In this document: positions 16,119-25,201 of the stretch, piece by piece
How the letters are laid out: every line of letters starts with the position of its first letter
Position numbering within the stretch: position 1 is the stretch's first letter
Assembly: GCA_900551445.1 (NCBI GenBank)
Contig: URWA01000028.1
Coordinates: 1 to 39,962, forward strand
From: an uncultured Bacteroides sp.
Lineage (GTDB): Bacteria; Bacteroidota; Bacteroidia; Bacteroidales; Bacteroidaceae
Direction: 5' to 3'
DNA: 39,962 nucleotides
Notes under the pieces: generated by a model
Seen by the model: only the letters and a program-made list of their open reading frames with translations
The model's database searches: none
What the model was told of the DNA's origin: nothing
Position numbers and translations under genes: made by a program

Positions 16119-18172
16119 TCCTCAGCCAGCTTGCGTTTCAAGTATTCATAAAAGTCATATTGTGCCCGCACGTCGTCATTCCCCGGTTTCCGTTTAAAGA
16201 CATTCTGCAAATGATTGTCCACCCAGCAGGCCTTCCGGTTGGCCGAAAGCTGCAGGTTCAACATGTCGGTCAGTTCCTGCCGGAGCTTCCCGTCCAGAAT
16301 GGGAGTGACCGCTTCGATGCGGCGATACAAATTGCGGCGCATCCAGTCGGGTGAACCGATAAATATTTTCGGGTCACCCCCGTTGCCGAAATACCACACA
16401 CGGGCATGCTCCAAAAACGTATCCACAATGCGGGTGACCCGAATATTCCGACTGAACGACTCTCCGGGCACCAGACAACAAATGCCCCGCACAATCAAGT
16501 CAATCTGTACTCCCGCCTCACTGGCCCGATACAGTTCGTCAATCATGGCCGTATCCTGCAAGGCATTCATCTTCAGAATGATTCGTCCCGGCTTTCCTTT
16601 ACGCACCAAGTCGATTTCTTTTTGAATCAACTGTTTGAGTTCCGGCAACAAGTTGAAGCGGGCAATCAGCAGACGTTTGAAATGAGGTTCCTTCACCTCT
16701 TTTCTCAACACACGGAACAAGGTGTACATGTCTTCCACAATCTGCTTGTTGCACGTGTACAAGGCAATGTCCGCATAAATTTTCGCGGTCTTCTCGTTGA
16801 AGTTCCCCGTACTGACATACGCATAGCTTCGCAAACGTTCTCCCTTGTCGTTCTCCCGAAGCACCAAGGCCACCTTCGCGTGAACTTTCAACCCCGGAAT
16901 ACTGAAGATGATGTCAATCCCCGCCTTCCGCATCAGTTCTGCGGTTGCCAGATTATTCTCTTCATCAAAACGAGCTTTCAGTTCCACGAACACCGTGACA
17001 TGCTTCCCGTTCCGGGCCGCCGCAATCAAGGCATTGATCACCTCCGAATGTTCCGCCACCCGATACTGCGTAATCATGATCTCCCGACAGAACGGGTCAC
17101 GTACGGCCTCATACAGAAAACGGATGAAATGCTCAAAGCTGTGATACGGGTAATAGAGCAGCATGTCGCGTTTGGCTATCCGCCGATACATGAAATGCTT
17201 TTCGTTCATCCCCGGTAAACACATCGGCTGCGGCTTGACCATCTGTGGAATATCCGGATTCGGGTTCGGCAGGAACGACAGGTTTTCCAGATTCAAATGC
17301 TTGTCGCCCGGCACCAGTTCCTCCCGGTTGATGCCCAGCGCTTCCACCAGCGCATCCAGAAACTCCGCCGGCATCTTCCGGTCGTACACAAAACGACAGA
17401 TGGCCCCAATCTTCCGTTTCTTCACTTTCTCCTTCAGCTTCTCCACCATGCTTTCTGCCGGCACATCATCCACAAACACGTCGGCATCCCGTGAAATCTT
17501 GCAACAATAGCTGCACTCCACCTCATACCCCACAAACATTTCCTGCAAATTCGCCTTGATGATATCCTCCAGGAACATCAGATAATAATTCCCGTCATGA
17601 AAAGGCAATTCCACAAAACGGGGCACTTTGCTATATGGCATCTTGATAAGATAGTAGTCCGACTTGTCCGCTCCGGGCTTCCGGACTTTCACCGCCAGAT
17701 ACAGCCGCTTGTCGCGCAAAAAGAAACGTACGTTTCCCGGTTCTATCTTCATCGGCTGGAGATAAGGGAAGACTTCTTCCATGAAAAAACGATGCACAAA
17801 CTCCTTGTGGAAGTCCTCTACCTCACTCTTACTCTGATAAAAGACGACATGATTCCGCCGCAGTTCAGGAAGTATCTTCTGCTCATAAATGCGCACACGG
17901 TCCTCCAGCTGGCGGTTCACCACCTCCGTAATGCGCCGAATCAGGGCATGCGCTTCCTCCACCGTCATATCCTCACTCTTTCCTCCAGAGGCTACCGCCT
18001 TGTGTTCCGCCACACGCACCTGGTAAAACTCTTCCAGATTGGACGAATAAATCGAAATGAAATTGATTCTTTCATACAAAGGGAGGCTGTCATCGTCAGC
18101 TTCCAGCAATACACGATAGTTGAACGCGAGCCAGCTGATGTCGCGGTTGAAATATTTATAGTGGCTTTCCAT
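16115..18172 (-). CDS. ppk1: Polyphosphate kinase 1
   Basis: 685-aa enzyme that reversibly polymerises the gamma phosphate of ATP into polyphosphate. The N-terminus FNRDISWLAFNYRVLLEA is the family start. The phosphotransfer histidine is H431 in LKVHAKVALV, with nearby R371 (ITQYRVAEHS) and R401 (ELKARFDEENN) as magnesium/phosphate contacts and the GNFNEKTAKIYAD segment downstream. A second PLD-like half ends in RRNLYRRIEAVTPI. Length is normal for PPK1 (about 690). No ppx is adjacent. The promoter lies in the divergent spacer with the phosphoesterase gene. Confidence 0.95.
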   Translation of the reverse strand: MESHYKYFNRDISWLAFNYRVLLEADDDSLPLYERINFISIYSSNLEEFYQVRVAEHKAVASGGKSEDMTVEEAHALIRRITEVVNRQLEDRVRIYEQKILPELRRNHVVFYQSKSEVEDFHKEFVHRFFMEEVFPYLQPMKIEPGNVRFFLRDKRLYLAVKVRKPGADKSDYYLIKMPYSKVPRFVELPFHDGNYYLMFLEDIIKANLQEMFVGYEVECSYCCKISRDADVFVDDVPAESMVEKLKEKVKKRKIGAICRFVYDRKMPAEFLDALVEALGINREELVPGDKHLNLENLSFLPNPNPDIPQMVKPQPMCLPGMNEKHFMYRRIAKRDMLLYYPYHSFEHFIRFLYEAVRDPFCREIMITQYRVAEHSEVINALIAAARNGKHVTVFVELKARFDEENNLATAELMRKAGIDIIFSIPGLKVHAKVALVLRENDKGERLRSYAYVSTGNFNEKTAKIYADIALYTCNKQIVEDMYTLFRVLRKEVKEPHFKRLLIARFNLLPELKQLIQKEIDLVRKGKPGRIILKMNALQDTAMIDELYRASEAGVQIDLIVRGICCLVPGESFSRNIRVTRIVDTFLEHARVWYFGNGGDPKIFIGSPDWMRRNLYRRIEAVTPILDGKLRQELTDMLNLQLSANRKACWVDNHLQNVFKRKPGNDDVRAQYDFYEYLKRKLAED

Positions 18173-18196
18173 ACATAGAATCCTTCAAGGTTTGCT

Positions 18197-18228
18197 CAAA
18201 TGTACTATCTTTGCCGGACAAAAACAAC
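18197..18228 (-). promoter_or_regulatory. ppk1 promoter
   Basis: On the minus strand GTTG (18225-18228) and TACATTTG (18197-18204) are separated by 20 bp, a good match to the Bacteroides -33/-7 pattern. The transcript start would fall roughly 15-20 nt before the ATG. It overlaps the divergent promoter of the phosphoesterase. Confidence 0.6.
18206..18213 (+). promoter_or_regulatory. -7 box of the phosphoesterase gene
   Basis: TATCTTTG matches TAnnTTTG and sits 21 bases before the ATG at 18235. It rules out the upstream in-frame TTG at 18211, which lies inside the promoter. No clear -33 box. Confidence 0.55.
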
Positions 18229-18234
18229 AGAAAA

Positions 18235-18726
18235 ATGAAAAGAATAGGACTTCTGTCCGATACCCATGGCTATTGGGACGAACGTTACCTGAAATATTTT
18301 GACACCTGCGACGAAATATGGCATGCCGGAGACATCGGCTCACAGGAAGTGGCCGACCGACTGGCTGCCTTCCGTCCTCTCCGGGCCGTATATGGAAATA
18401 TCGACGGGCAGGACATGCGCCTCCGCTTCCCTGAGATCAACCGTTTCCAGTTGGAAGGAGCCGACGTACTGATGAAACACATCGGAGGATACCCGGGGAA
18501 ATACGACCCTTCCGTCCGGCAGATTCTCGCCACACAGCCCCCGCAGCTGTTTATCAGCGGACACTCCCATATCCTGAAGGTGAAATACGACCCTCGCCTG
18601 CACCTGCTGCACATCAATCCGGGGGCCGCCGGGAAATATGGTTTCCATAAAGTGCGTACCTTGGTACGCTTCTCCATAGCCGACGGAAATTTCTCCAATC
18701 TGGAGGTTATCGAACTGAATGATTAA
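18235..18726 (+). CDS. YfcE/MJ0936-family metallophosphoesterase
   Basis: 163-aa calcineurin-like phosphoesterase that uses two divalent metals to hydrolyse phosphodiesters; the physiological substrate is unknown. Metal-binding motifs are all present: GLLSDTHG (D-x-H), IWHAGDIG (G-D), VYGNID (G-N), LFISGHSH (G-H-x-H) and NPGAAG. Start taken at the ATG at 18235, where the frame begins MKRIGLLSD, the normal family N-terminus. Followed 65 nt later by rfbB, without a hairpin terminator between them. Confidence 0.9.
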   Translation: MKRIGLLSDTHGYWDERYLKYFDTCDEIWHAGDIGSQEVADRLAAFRPLRAVYGNIDGQDMRLRFPEINRFQLEGADVLMKHIGGYPGKYDPSVRQILATQPPQLFISGHSHILKVKYDPRLHLLHINPGAAGKYGFHKVRTLVRFSIADGNFSNLEVIELND

Positions 18727-18791
18727 AGTTTGAAAAGTCTTGTTGCATTCAAAAATCTTTCCGAAATTTGCACTCAAAATAGAAAAACGAT

Positions 18792-19931
18792 ATGAAAACT
18801 TATCTAGTTACTGGAGCCGCCGGATTCATCGGTGCCAATTATATCAAATATATCCTGGGCAAACATGATGACATCAAGGTAATCATTCTGGATGCTTTGA
18901 CATACGCGGGAAACCTGGAAACCATTTCATCCGACATCGACAACGAACGCTGCTTCTTCGTAAAAGGAAACATCTGCGACCGCGACCTGGCCGACCGACT
19001 GTTTGCTGAGTACAAATTTGACTACATCGTGAACTTCGCCGCCGAGAGCCATGTGGACCGCAGCATCGAAAATCCGCAACTTTTCCTGCAGACGAACATC
19101 CTGGGTACACAAAACCTGCTGGATGCCGCACGCCGTGCATGGGTAACCGGAAAAGACGAGAACGGCTATCCTACATGGAGAAAAGGAGTCCGCTTCCACC
19201 AGGTATCTACTGATGAAGTGTATGGTTCTTTGGGAGCAGAAGGCTATTTCACCGAAGAAACCCCTCTTTGCCCGCACAGTCCGTACAGCGCTTCCAAGAC
19301 CAGTGCCGACCTGATTGTCATGGCTTATCGGGATACCTACAAAATGCCGGTGACCATCAGCCGCTGTTCCAATAACTATGGACCATATCATTTCCCGGAA
19401 AAGCTGATTCCGCTGATTATCAAAAACATTCTGGAAGGGAAAAGACTTCCCGTATATGGCAACGGAACCAACGTACGCGACTGGCTGTACGTGGAAGACC
19501 ACTGCAAGGCCATCGACATGATTATCAACAAAGGTAAAGACGGAGAAATCTACAATGTAGGCGGCCACAACGAGAAACAGAACATTGAAATTGTCAAACT
19601 GACCATCGCCACCATTCATCGGATAATGACCGAGCAACCCGAGTATCGGAACGTGCTCAAAAAGAAAGAAATGACTGCCGACGGACAAATCAGCATTGAC
19701 TGGATCAACGATTCATTGATTACCTTTGTCAAGGACCGGTTGGGACACGACCAGCGCTACGCCATCGACCCCACCAAGATTACCCGCGAACTGGGATGGA
19801 CACCCGAAACCAAGTTTGAGGACGGTATTGTCAAAACCATCAAATGGTATCTCGACCATCAGGCATGGGTGAAGAATGTCACCAGCGGAGAATACCAGAA
19901 CTATTACGAACATATGTACAAGAATCGCTGA
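18792..19931 (+). CDS. rfbB: dTDP-glucose 4,6-dehydratase
   Basis: 379-aa short-chain dehydrogenase/reductase enzyme that converts dTDP-glucose to dTDP-4-keto-6-deoxyglucose, on the path to dTDP-rhamnose and other 6-deoxysugars. NAD-binding GAAGFIG at 8-14, the VNFAAESHVDRSIENP block, the STDEVYGSL active-site segment, YSASK (catalytic Tyr/Lys) and the NNYGPYHFPEKLIPL motif are visible. It stands apart from rfbA, rfbC and rfbD, which are not in the window. A strong hairpin terminator follows 27 nt after the stop. Confidence 0.96.
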   Translation: MKTYLVTGAAGFIGANYIKYILGKHDDIKVIILDALTYAGNLETISSDIDNERCFFVKGNICDRDLADRLFAEYKFDYIVNFAAESHVDRSIENPQLFLQTNILGTQNLLDAARRAWVTGKDENGYPTWRKGVRFHQVSTDEVYGSLGAEGYFTEETPLCPHSPYSASKTSADLIVMAYRDTYKMPVTISRCSNNYGPYHFPEKLIPLIIKNILEGKRLPVYGNGTNVRDWLYVEDHCKAIDMIINKGKDGEIYNVGGHNEKQNIEIVKLTIATIHRIMTEQPEYRNVLKKKEMTADGQISIDWINDSLITFVKDRLGHDQRYAIDPTKITRELGWTPETKFEDGIVKTIKWYLDHQAWVKNVTSGEYQNYYEHMYKNR

Positions 19932-19957
19932 AAAGCAACTTCTTTATCACTTTATAG

Positions 19958-19998
19958 AATGTCATTCCGGAAAGCAGTTTCCAGAATGACATTTTTTA
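19958..19998 (+). terminator. Terminator of rfbB
   Basis: Perfect 10-bp arms AATGTCATTC / GAATGACATT, extended inward by GGAAA/TTTCC, followed by TTTTT. Confidence 0.9.
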
Positions 19999-20075
19999 TT
20001 TCCCCTTGTTGATTTTCATTTTATCCATCCATACAAATAAAATAAAAACATTTTGATAAGTTATTTCACATTTCG

Positions 20076-20106
20076 CTTGCATATTTACAAAATACATCTA
20101 TCTTTG
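20076..20106 (+). promoter_or_regulatory. asnA promoter
   Basis: CTTG (20076-20079) and TATCTTTG (20099-20106) are spaced 19 bp apart, matching the Bacteroides -33/-7 pattern. The leader before the ATG is about 25 nt. Confidence 0.7.
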
Positions 20107-20138
20107 CAAGCAAAACAAACAATTAAAGAAATAAAGAA

Positions 20139-21179
20139 ATGAGTTACCTTATAAAACCTGTCGGCTACAAGCCGTTGCTTGACATGAAACAAACCGAACT
20201 GGGTATCAAGCAGATTAAAGAATTCTTCCAGCAGAACCTTTCTTCCGAACTTCGCTTGCGGCGTGTAACCGCTCCTTTGTTCGTACTGAAAGGAATGGGT
20301 ATCAACGACGACTTGAACGGTACGGAACGTCCGGTTACCTTCCCGATAAAGGACTTGGGCGACCAGCAGGCGGAAGTGGTTCATTCACTGGCCAAATGGA
20401 AACGACTGACCTTGGCCGACTACAAAATAGAACCGGGCTACGGCATCTATACCGACATGAACGCAATTCGTGCCGACGAGGAACTGGGCAACATCCACTC
20501 CCTGTATGTGGACCAGTGGGACTGGGAACGGGTTATCACGCCGGAACAACGGACAGTAGATTTTCTGAAAAGCATCGTGACCCGTATTTATGCGGCCATG
20601 CGACGCACGGAATACATGATTTGTGAGATGTATCCGCAAATCAAATCCTTCCTGCCGCACGACGTGCATTTCATCCACTCGGAAGATTTGTTGCAGATGT
20701 ACCCCGGCAAAACTGCCAAGGAACGTGAGAACCTGATTACCGAACGTTTCGGGGCTGTATTCATCATCGGCATCGGCAACAAGCTGAGCAACGGACAACC
20801 GCACGACCTACGTGCCCCCGACTACGATGACTACACCACCATCGACCCGAAGACCGGACTGCCGGGACTGAACGGAGACTTGCTGGTATGGAACGACGTA
20901 CTGCAGCGCGCTTTTGAAATATCTTCCATGGGTATCCGTGTGGACAAAGCTGCCATGCTCAAGCAGCTGGAACTGGCCGGAAAAGAAGAACGCACCAAAC
21001 TCTATTTCCACCAGCGTCTGCTGAACGACACCTTGCCGCTCACCATCGGAGGAGGTATCGGACAGTCACGTCTGTGCATGCTTTACCTGAAGAAAGCCCA
21101 CATCGGAGAAATCCAAGCCAGCATCTGGCCGGAAGAGATGCGCAAAGAATGTGCGGAACTGGGCATGCAGCTCATCTGA
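20139..21179 (+). CDS. asnA: Aspartate-ammonia ligase (asparagine synthetase A)
   Basis: 346-aa ammonia-dependent asparagine synthetase, a class II aminoacyl-tRNA-synthetase-like fold that adenylates aspartate and then amidates it with ammonium. Family blocks seen: LIKPVGYKPLLDMKQTELGI at the N-terminus, LFVLKGMGINDDLNGTERPV, KWKRLTLADYKI, GIYTDMNAIRADE, SLYVDQWDWE and the C-terminal LPLTIGGGIGQSRLCMLYL (motif 3-like). Own promoter and own terminator make it monocistronic. No glutamine-dependent asnB is in the window. Confidence 0.96.
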   Translation: MSYLIKPVGYKPLLDMKQTELGIKQIKEFFQQNLSSELRLRRVTAPLFVLKGMGINDDLNGTERPVTFPIKDLGDQQAEVVHSLAKWKRLTLADYKIEPGYGIYTDMNAIRADEELGNIHSLYVDQWDWERVITPEQRTVDFLKSIVTRIYAAMRRTEYMICEMYPQIKSFLPHDVHFIHSEDLLQMYPGKTAKERENLITERFGAVFIIGIGNKLSNGQPHDLRAPDYDDYTTIDPKTGLPGLNGDLLVWNDVLQRAFEISSMGIRVDKAAMLKQLELAGKEERTKLYFHQRLLNDTLPLTIGGGIGQSRLCMLYLKKAHIGEIQASIWPEEMRKECAELGMQLI

Positions 21180-21202
21180 GACAAACACACACAATTATAA
21201 CC

Positions 21203-21253
21203 ATCCCCTTGTTTCCACTCCACGGAGAGCAGAAGCAAGGGGATTCATTTTTT
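21203..21253 (+). terminator. Terminator of asnA
   Basis: Imperfect stem ATCCCCTTGTTTC / GAAGCAAGGGGAT followed by TCATTTTTT. It separates asnA from the convergent ung gene. Confidence 0.85.
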
Positions 21254-21277
21254 CAGAAATAATCTGTTCGATTTCAA

Positions 21278-21940
21278 TTACCAGTTGATGGGTGTCTCGC
21301 CATGAGCCACCAGATACTCGTTGGTACGGCTAAAATGCTTGTTGCCAAAGAATCCATTGTAGGCCGACAAAGGCGAAGGATGTACGGAAGTCAACACCAG
21401 ATGCTTGTTGCGGTCGATAAAAGCTCCCTTCTTCTGGGCATAAGAACCCCACAAGATGAACACCAGATGTTCTTTCTGCTCGGCCAGTACCCGAATGGCC
21501 GCATCCGTAAATTCCTCCCAACCTCTCCGTTGATGGGAACCCGCCTGATGCGCCCGCACCGTCAACGTAGCGTTCAACAGCAGTACCCCCTGTTCTGCCC
21601 AACGGGTCAAGTTCCCGCTTGTCGGCATCGGAGTGCCCAAATCGTCGTGAATCTCCTTGAATATATTCTGCAAAGAAGGCGGGAACGGTACGCCATCATT
21701 CACCGAAAAGCACAGTCCATGCGCCTGTCCCGGTCCGTGATACGGATCCTGCCCGATAATCACCACCTTCACCTTATCAAAAGGGCAAAGGTTGAACGCA
21801 TTGAAAATCAACCGTCCGGGAGGATATACCGTGGTCTGCTTGTATTCCTGACGGACAAAATCCGTCAGCCGGACAAAATAATCCTTTTCAAACTCCGGGG
21901 CCAACGCCTTTTTCCATCCTTCTTCTATCTGTACGTTCAT
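21278..21940 (-). CDS. ung: Uracil-DNA glycosylase, family 1
   Basis: 220-aa base-excision repair enzyme that removes uracil from DNA. Catalytic motif GQDPYH at 63-68 (D65 activates water) and the uracil/minor-groove loop HPSPLS at 187-192 are intact, as is LLLNATLTVR. Normal length for the family. Last gene of the yip1-smpB-metH-ung operon, 18 nt after metH; coexpression with metH is probably incidental. Confidence 0.97.
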   Translation of the reverse strand: MNVQIEEGWKKALAPEFEKDYFVRLTDFVRQEYKQTTVYPPGRLIFNAFNLCPFDKVKVVIIGQDPYHGPGQAHGLCFSVNDGVPFPPSLQNIFKEIHDDLGTPMPTSGNLTRWAEQGVLLLNATLTVRAHQAGSHQRRGWEEFTDAAIRVLAEQKEHLVFILWGSYAQKKGAFIDRNKHLVLTSVHPSPLSAYNGFFGNKHFSRTNEYLVAHGETPINW

Positions 21941-21958
21941 ACTATCTTGATTAAATGA

Positions 21959-24724
21959 TTAATCCCAAAGATTCAACTTGTTTTTCTTCGCTTCTTCCAG
22001 TGACACCGTCTTCACCACTTTCTGCTTGTTCTTGTCGCGCAAGGCCTGATACTCCTCGTTCAACGCCTCCACAAAAGCCGGACGCTGTTCCGGATTCAGC
22101 AGTTTGGCAGCCACCAGCGCATTTTGCGAAGCATCCTTCATATACACCACCGGCGCATGATATACGGGCGCAATCTTCAAAGCCGTGTGCAATTTCGAGG
22201 TCGTTGCTCCTCCAATCATCACCGGCACATCCACTCCCGCACGCTGCAGTTCCGTCACCACATGCACCATTTCCTCCAATGAAGGCGTAATCAGTCCGCT
22301 CAACCCTACGATATCCACTTTTTCCCGGATGGCCGTCTCCACAATTTTTTCTGCCGGCACCATCACGCCCAAGTCGATAATCTCATAGTTGTTGCACGCC
22401 ATGACCACCGACACGATGTTCTTCCCGATGTCGTGTACGTCACCCTTCACTGTGGCCACCAGCACCTTTCCGGCACTGCGGGCTCCTTCCTGCTTTTCCG
22501 CCTCGATGTAAGGCTGGAGAATGGCTACGGCCTTCTTCATGGTACGCGCCGTCTTGACTACCTGCGGCAAGAACATCTTACCCGAGCCGAACAAATCGCC
22601 CACATGGTTCATGCCCGCCATCAGCGGACCTTCAATGATGCTCACCGCATTCGAGTAACGGGAAAGCGCTTCCTGCAAATCCTCCTCCAGGTAGTCCGAA
22701 AGTCCTTTCACCAGTGCATACTGCAACCGTTCTTCCACCGTGGTATCTTTACGCCACAGCAACTGAGCCTCATGCCCTTCCTGCGAAGCCGTTCCTTCCT
22801 TTTCCCGCTTCAGCTGTTCCGCCGTTTCAATCAGCCGTTCTGCCGCATCCGGCCGACGATTCAGCACCACATCCTCAATCCGCTCCAGGATATCCTGCGG
22901 GATGTCCGTATAAAGCACGGAAGTGGCCGGATTCACAATACCCATGTCCATTCCCTGCTGGATGGCATGATAGAGGAACACCGCATGCATGGCCTCACGG
23001 ATATAATTGTTGCCGCGGAAAGAGAACGACAAATTGCTCACTCCCCCGCTCACATGTGCTCCCGGCAAATGCTTGCGTATCCATCCGGTAGCCTGAATGA
23101 AATCGACCGCGTAATTGTTGTGTTCTTCGATACCCGTGGCCACGGCCAGCACGTTGGGATCGAAGATAATATCATGAGGATTAAATCCTACTTTATCTAC
23201 CAAGATATGATAAGCCCGTTCACAGACCTCAATCTTGCGGCTGAAAGTATCGGCCTGTCCCTTCTCGTCGAAAGCCATGACGATGACAGCCGCCCCGAGC
23301 TGTTTCACCTCGCGGGCATGCGCCACAAACACATCCTCCCCTTCCTTCAAGGAGATGGAGTTGACAATGCATTTACCCTGCACACACTTCAGCCCCGCAC
23401 GAATCACTTCCCACTTGGAAGAGTCAATCATAAGAGGTACACGGGCTATTTCCGGTTCCGAAGCCACCAGATTCAGGAAAGTAGTCATCTCTTCTACCGC
23501 ATCCAGCAGCCCGTCGTCCATATTGACATCGAGAATCAATGCCCCATCTTCCACCTGCTTGCGGGCGATGGACAAAGCCTCCTCGTATTTCTTCTCGTTG
23601 ATGAGCCGGAGAAACTTCCGCGAACCCGCCACGTTGCAGCGTTCCCCCACATTCACGAAATTGATTTCGGGTGACACTTCCAGCAGTTCCAGTCCCGACA
23701 GCCACATATACTTGTGCGGCTGCACCGGCACGCGAGGCTGTACCCCCCGAATCAAATCCTGATATTTGGCAATATATTTTTCCGTAGTACCACAACATCC
23801 ACCAATGATGTTGACCAGTCCTTCGTCGATATATTCCTTCACTTCGGCCGCCATATCTTCCGGCGTCTGGTCATACTGTCCCAGCGTGTTCGGCAGTCCG
23901 GCATTCGGATACGCACTGATATAATAAGGTGCACGGGCAGCCAGTCTTTCCAGGAAAGGCTTCAACTGACGGGCCCCGAACGAACAGTTCAGTCCGATAG
24001 AGAAAATATCCGCATGTTCCACTGAAGCCAGAAACGCATCCAGTGTCTGCCCTGACAAGGTACGTCCACCCACATCCGATACGGTAACCGACAGCATCAA
24101 AGGCACCTTCCGACCCGTTTTCTCCATCGAAAGTTCCGCCGCCCGAATCGCCGCCTTGGCATTCAGCGTATCAAAAATGGTTTCAATGAGCAAGGCATCC
24201 ACCCCGCCTTCCAGCAAGGCTTCCATCTGCTCGCAATAAGCCGCCTGCAATTCGTCGAAGGTCAATGCCCGGAAAGCCGGATTGTTCACGTCCGGACTCA
24301 TGGAGCACGTCTTGTTGGTCGGCCCTACGGAACCCGCTACAAAACGAGGCTTCTCCGGATTCATCGCCGTAAACTCATCGGCTATCCGACGGGCCAGACG
24401 GGCGGCTGACAGATTGATTTCCCGGCAATAAGCCTCCACGTGATAATCGGCCATCGACACCGAAGTGGCATTAAACGTATTGGTTTCGATTATGTCGGCT
24501 CCCGCTTCCAGGTATTTCCGGTGAATATCTTCTATCACCTCCGGACGCGTGAGGCACAGCAAGTCGTTATTTCCTTTCAGCTGTCCCTTTGCCTCCTTGA
24601 AACGTTCCCCCCGGAAATCCGCTTCCGAGAGATTATATTGCTGTATCATCGTACCCATCGCCCCATCGAGCACCAGGATACGTTCCCGTATCAGTTGTTG
24701 TATTGTCTTTGTCTGCATAGGCAT
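21959..24724 (-). CDS. metH: Cobalamin-dependent methionine synthase lacking the reactivation domain
   Basis: 921-aa enzyme that transfers the methyl group of methyltetrahydrofolate via B12 to homocysteine. Homocysteine domain with zinc ligands C247, C310 and C311 (identical numbering to E. coli MetH), pterin domain from about 345 (NFVNVGERCNVAGSRKF), then the B12 cap and Rossmann domains with DVHDIGKN, H764 being the lower cobalt ligand. The sequence ends at about the linker VSLEEAKKNKLNLWD, which in E. coli MetH leads into the AdoMet-binding reactivation domain (about 330 aa), absent here. A separate reactivation protein elsewhere is likely. It depends on cobalamin, which the btu operon in this window would supply. 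Confidence 0.96.
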   Translation of the reverse strand: MPMQTKTIQQLIRERILVLDGAMGTMIQQYNLSEADFRGERFKEAKGQLKGNNDLLCLTRPEVIEDIHRKYLEAGADIIETNTFNATSVSMADYHVEAYCREINLSAARLARRIADEFTAMNPEKPRFVAGSVGPTNKTCSMSPDVNNPAFRALTFDELQAAYCEQMEALLEGGVDALLIETIFDTLNAKAAIRAAELSMEKTGRKVPLMLSVTVSDVGGRTLSGQTLDAFLASVEHADIFSIGLNCSFGARQLKPFLERLAARAPYYISAYPNAGLPNTLGQYDQTPEDMAAEVKEYIDEGLVNIIGGCCGTTEKYIAKYQDLIRGVQPRVPVQPHKYMWLSGLELLEVSPEINFVNVGERCNVAGSRKFLRLINEKKYEEALSIARKQVEDGALILDVNMDDGLLDAVEEMTTFLNLVASEPEIARVPLMIDSSKWEVIRAGLKCVQGKCIVNSISLKEGEDVFVAHAREVKQLGAAVIVMAFDEKGQADTFSRKIEVCERAYHILVDKVGFNPHDIIFDPNVLAVATGIEEHNNYAVDFIQATGWIRKHLPGAHVSGGVSNLSFSFRGNNYIREAMHAVFLYHAIQQGMDMGIVNPATSVLYTDIPQDILERIEDVVLNRRPDAAERLIETAEQLKREKEGTASQEGHEAQLLWRKDTTVEERLQYALVKGLSDYLEEDLQEALSRYSNAVSIIEGPLMAGMNHVGDLFGSGKMFLPQVVKTARTMKKAVAILQPYIEAEKQEGARSAGKVLVATVKGDVHDIGKNIVSVVMACNNYEIIDLGVMVPAEKIVETAIREKVDIVGLSGLITPSLEEMVHVVTELQRAGVDVPVMIGGATTSKLHTALKIAPVYHAPVVYMKDASQNALVAAKLLNPEQRPAFVEALNEEYQALRDKNKQKVVKTVSLEEAKKNKLNLWD

Positions 24725-24739
24725 GCCTACCCTTTTAGT

Positions 24740-25201
24740 TTAGCGTTTGAACATGCGGTCCATCATCCGCCGGTCTTCTTTCTCTTTCAATGTCTGACGT
24801 TTGTCATACTGTTTCTTACCCTTGGCCAGCGCAATGACCACCTTGGCCAGTCCACGCTCGTTGATATACATGCGTGTAGGCACAATGGTAAAGCCCGGCT
24901 CCTCGGAAGTGCGCTGCAACTTGCGCAGTTCCTTCTTGGTCAGCAGCAGCTTACGGTCACGCCGTGCCGTATGGTTATTGTACGAGCCATAAAAATACTC
25001 GGCAATGTGCATGTTTTTTACCCACAGTTCTCCACGGGAGAAGAAACAGAACGTATCTACCAGGCTCGCCTTCCCCTGCCGGATGGACTTGATTTCCGTA
25101 CCGGTCAGCACAATTCCTGCGGTGTACGTATCGATGAATTCATAATCGAACGATGCCCGCTTGTTCTTGATATTAATATTATTCGCAACTGGTCTCATCA
25201 A
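24740..25201 (-). CDS. smpB: SsrA-binding protein SmpB
   Basis: 153-aa tmRNA partner for ribosome rescue. Recognisable blocks: INIKNKRASFDYEFIDTYTA, GIVLTGTEIKSIRQGKASL, GELWVKNMHIAEY and the basic C-terminus KGKKQYDKRQTLKEKEDRR, which enters the ribosomal mRNA channel. The start overlaps the stop of the upstream yip1-family gene by 4 bp and metH begins 15 nt after the stop, so it sits inside an operon. The tmRNA gene itself is not in this window. Confidence 0.97.
   Translation of the reverse strand: MMRPVANNINIKNKRASFDYEFIDTYTAGIVLTGTEIKSIRQGKASLVDTFCFFSRGELWVKNMHIAEYFYGSYNNHTARRDRKLLLTKKELRKLQRTSEEPGFTIVPTRMYINERGLAKVVIALAKGKKQYDKRQTLKEKEDRRMMDRMFKR

Noticed and set aside
16111..16120. Possible regulatory meaning of the shared TTAA stop codons of the antiporter and ppk1
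   Set aside because: A 4-bp tail-to-tail overlap of convergent genes is common in compact genomes and needs no special explanation.
22433..23674. 413-codon plus-strand open frame opposite metH
   Set aside because: It is antisense to conserved MetH domains. GC-rich codons create few stops on the opposite strand, and there is no start signal or family match.
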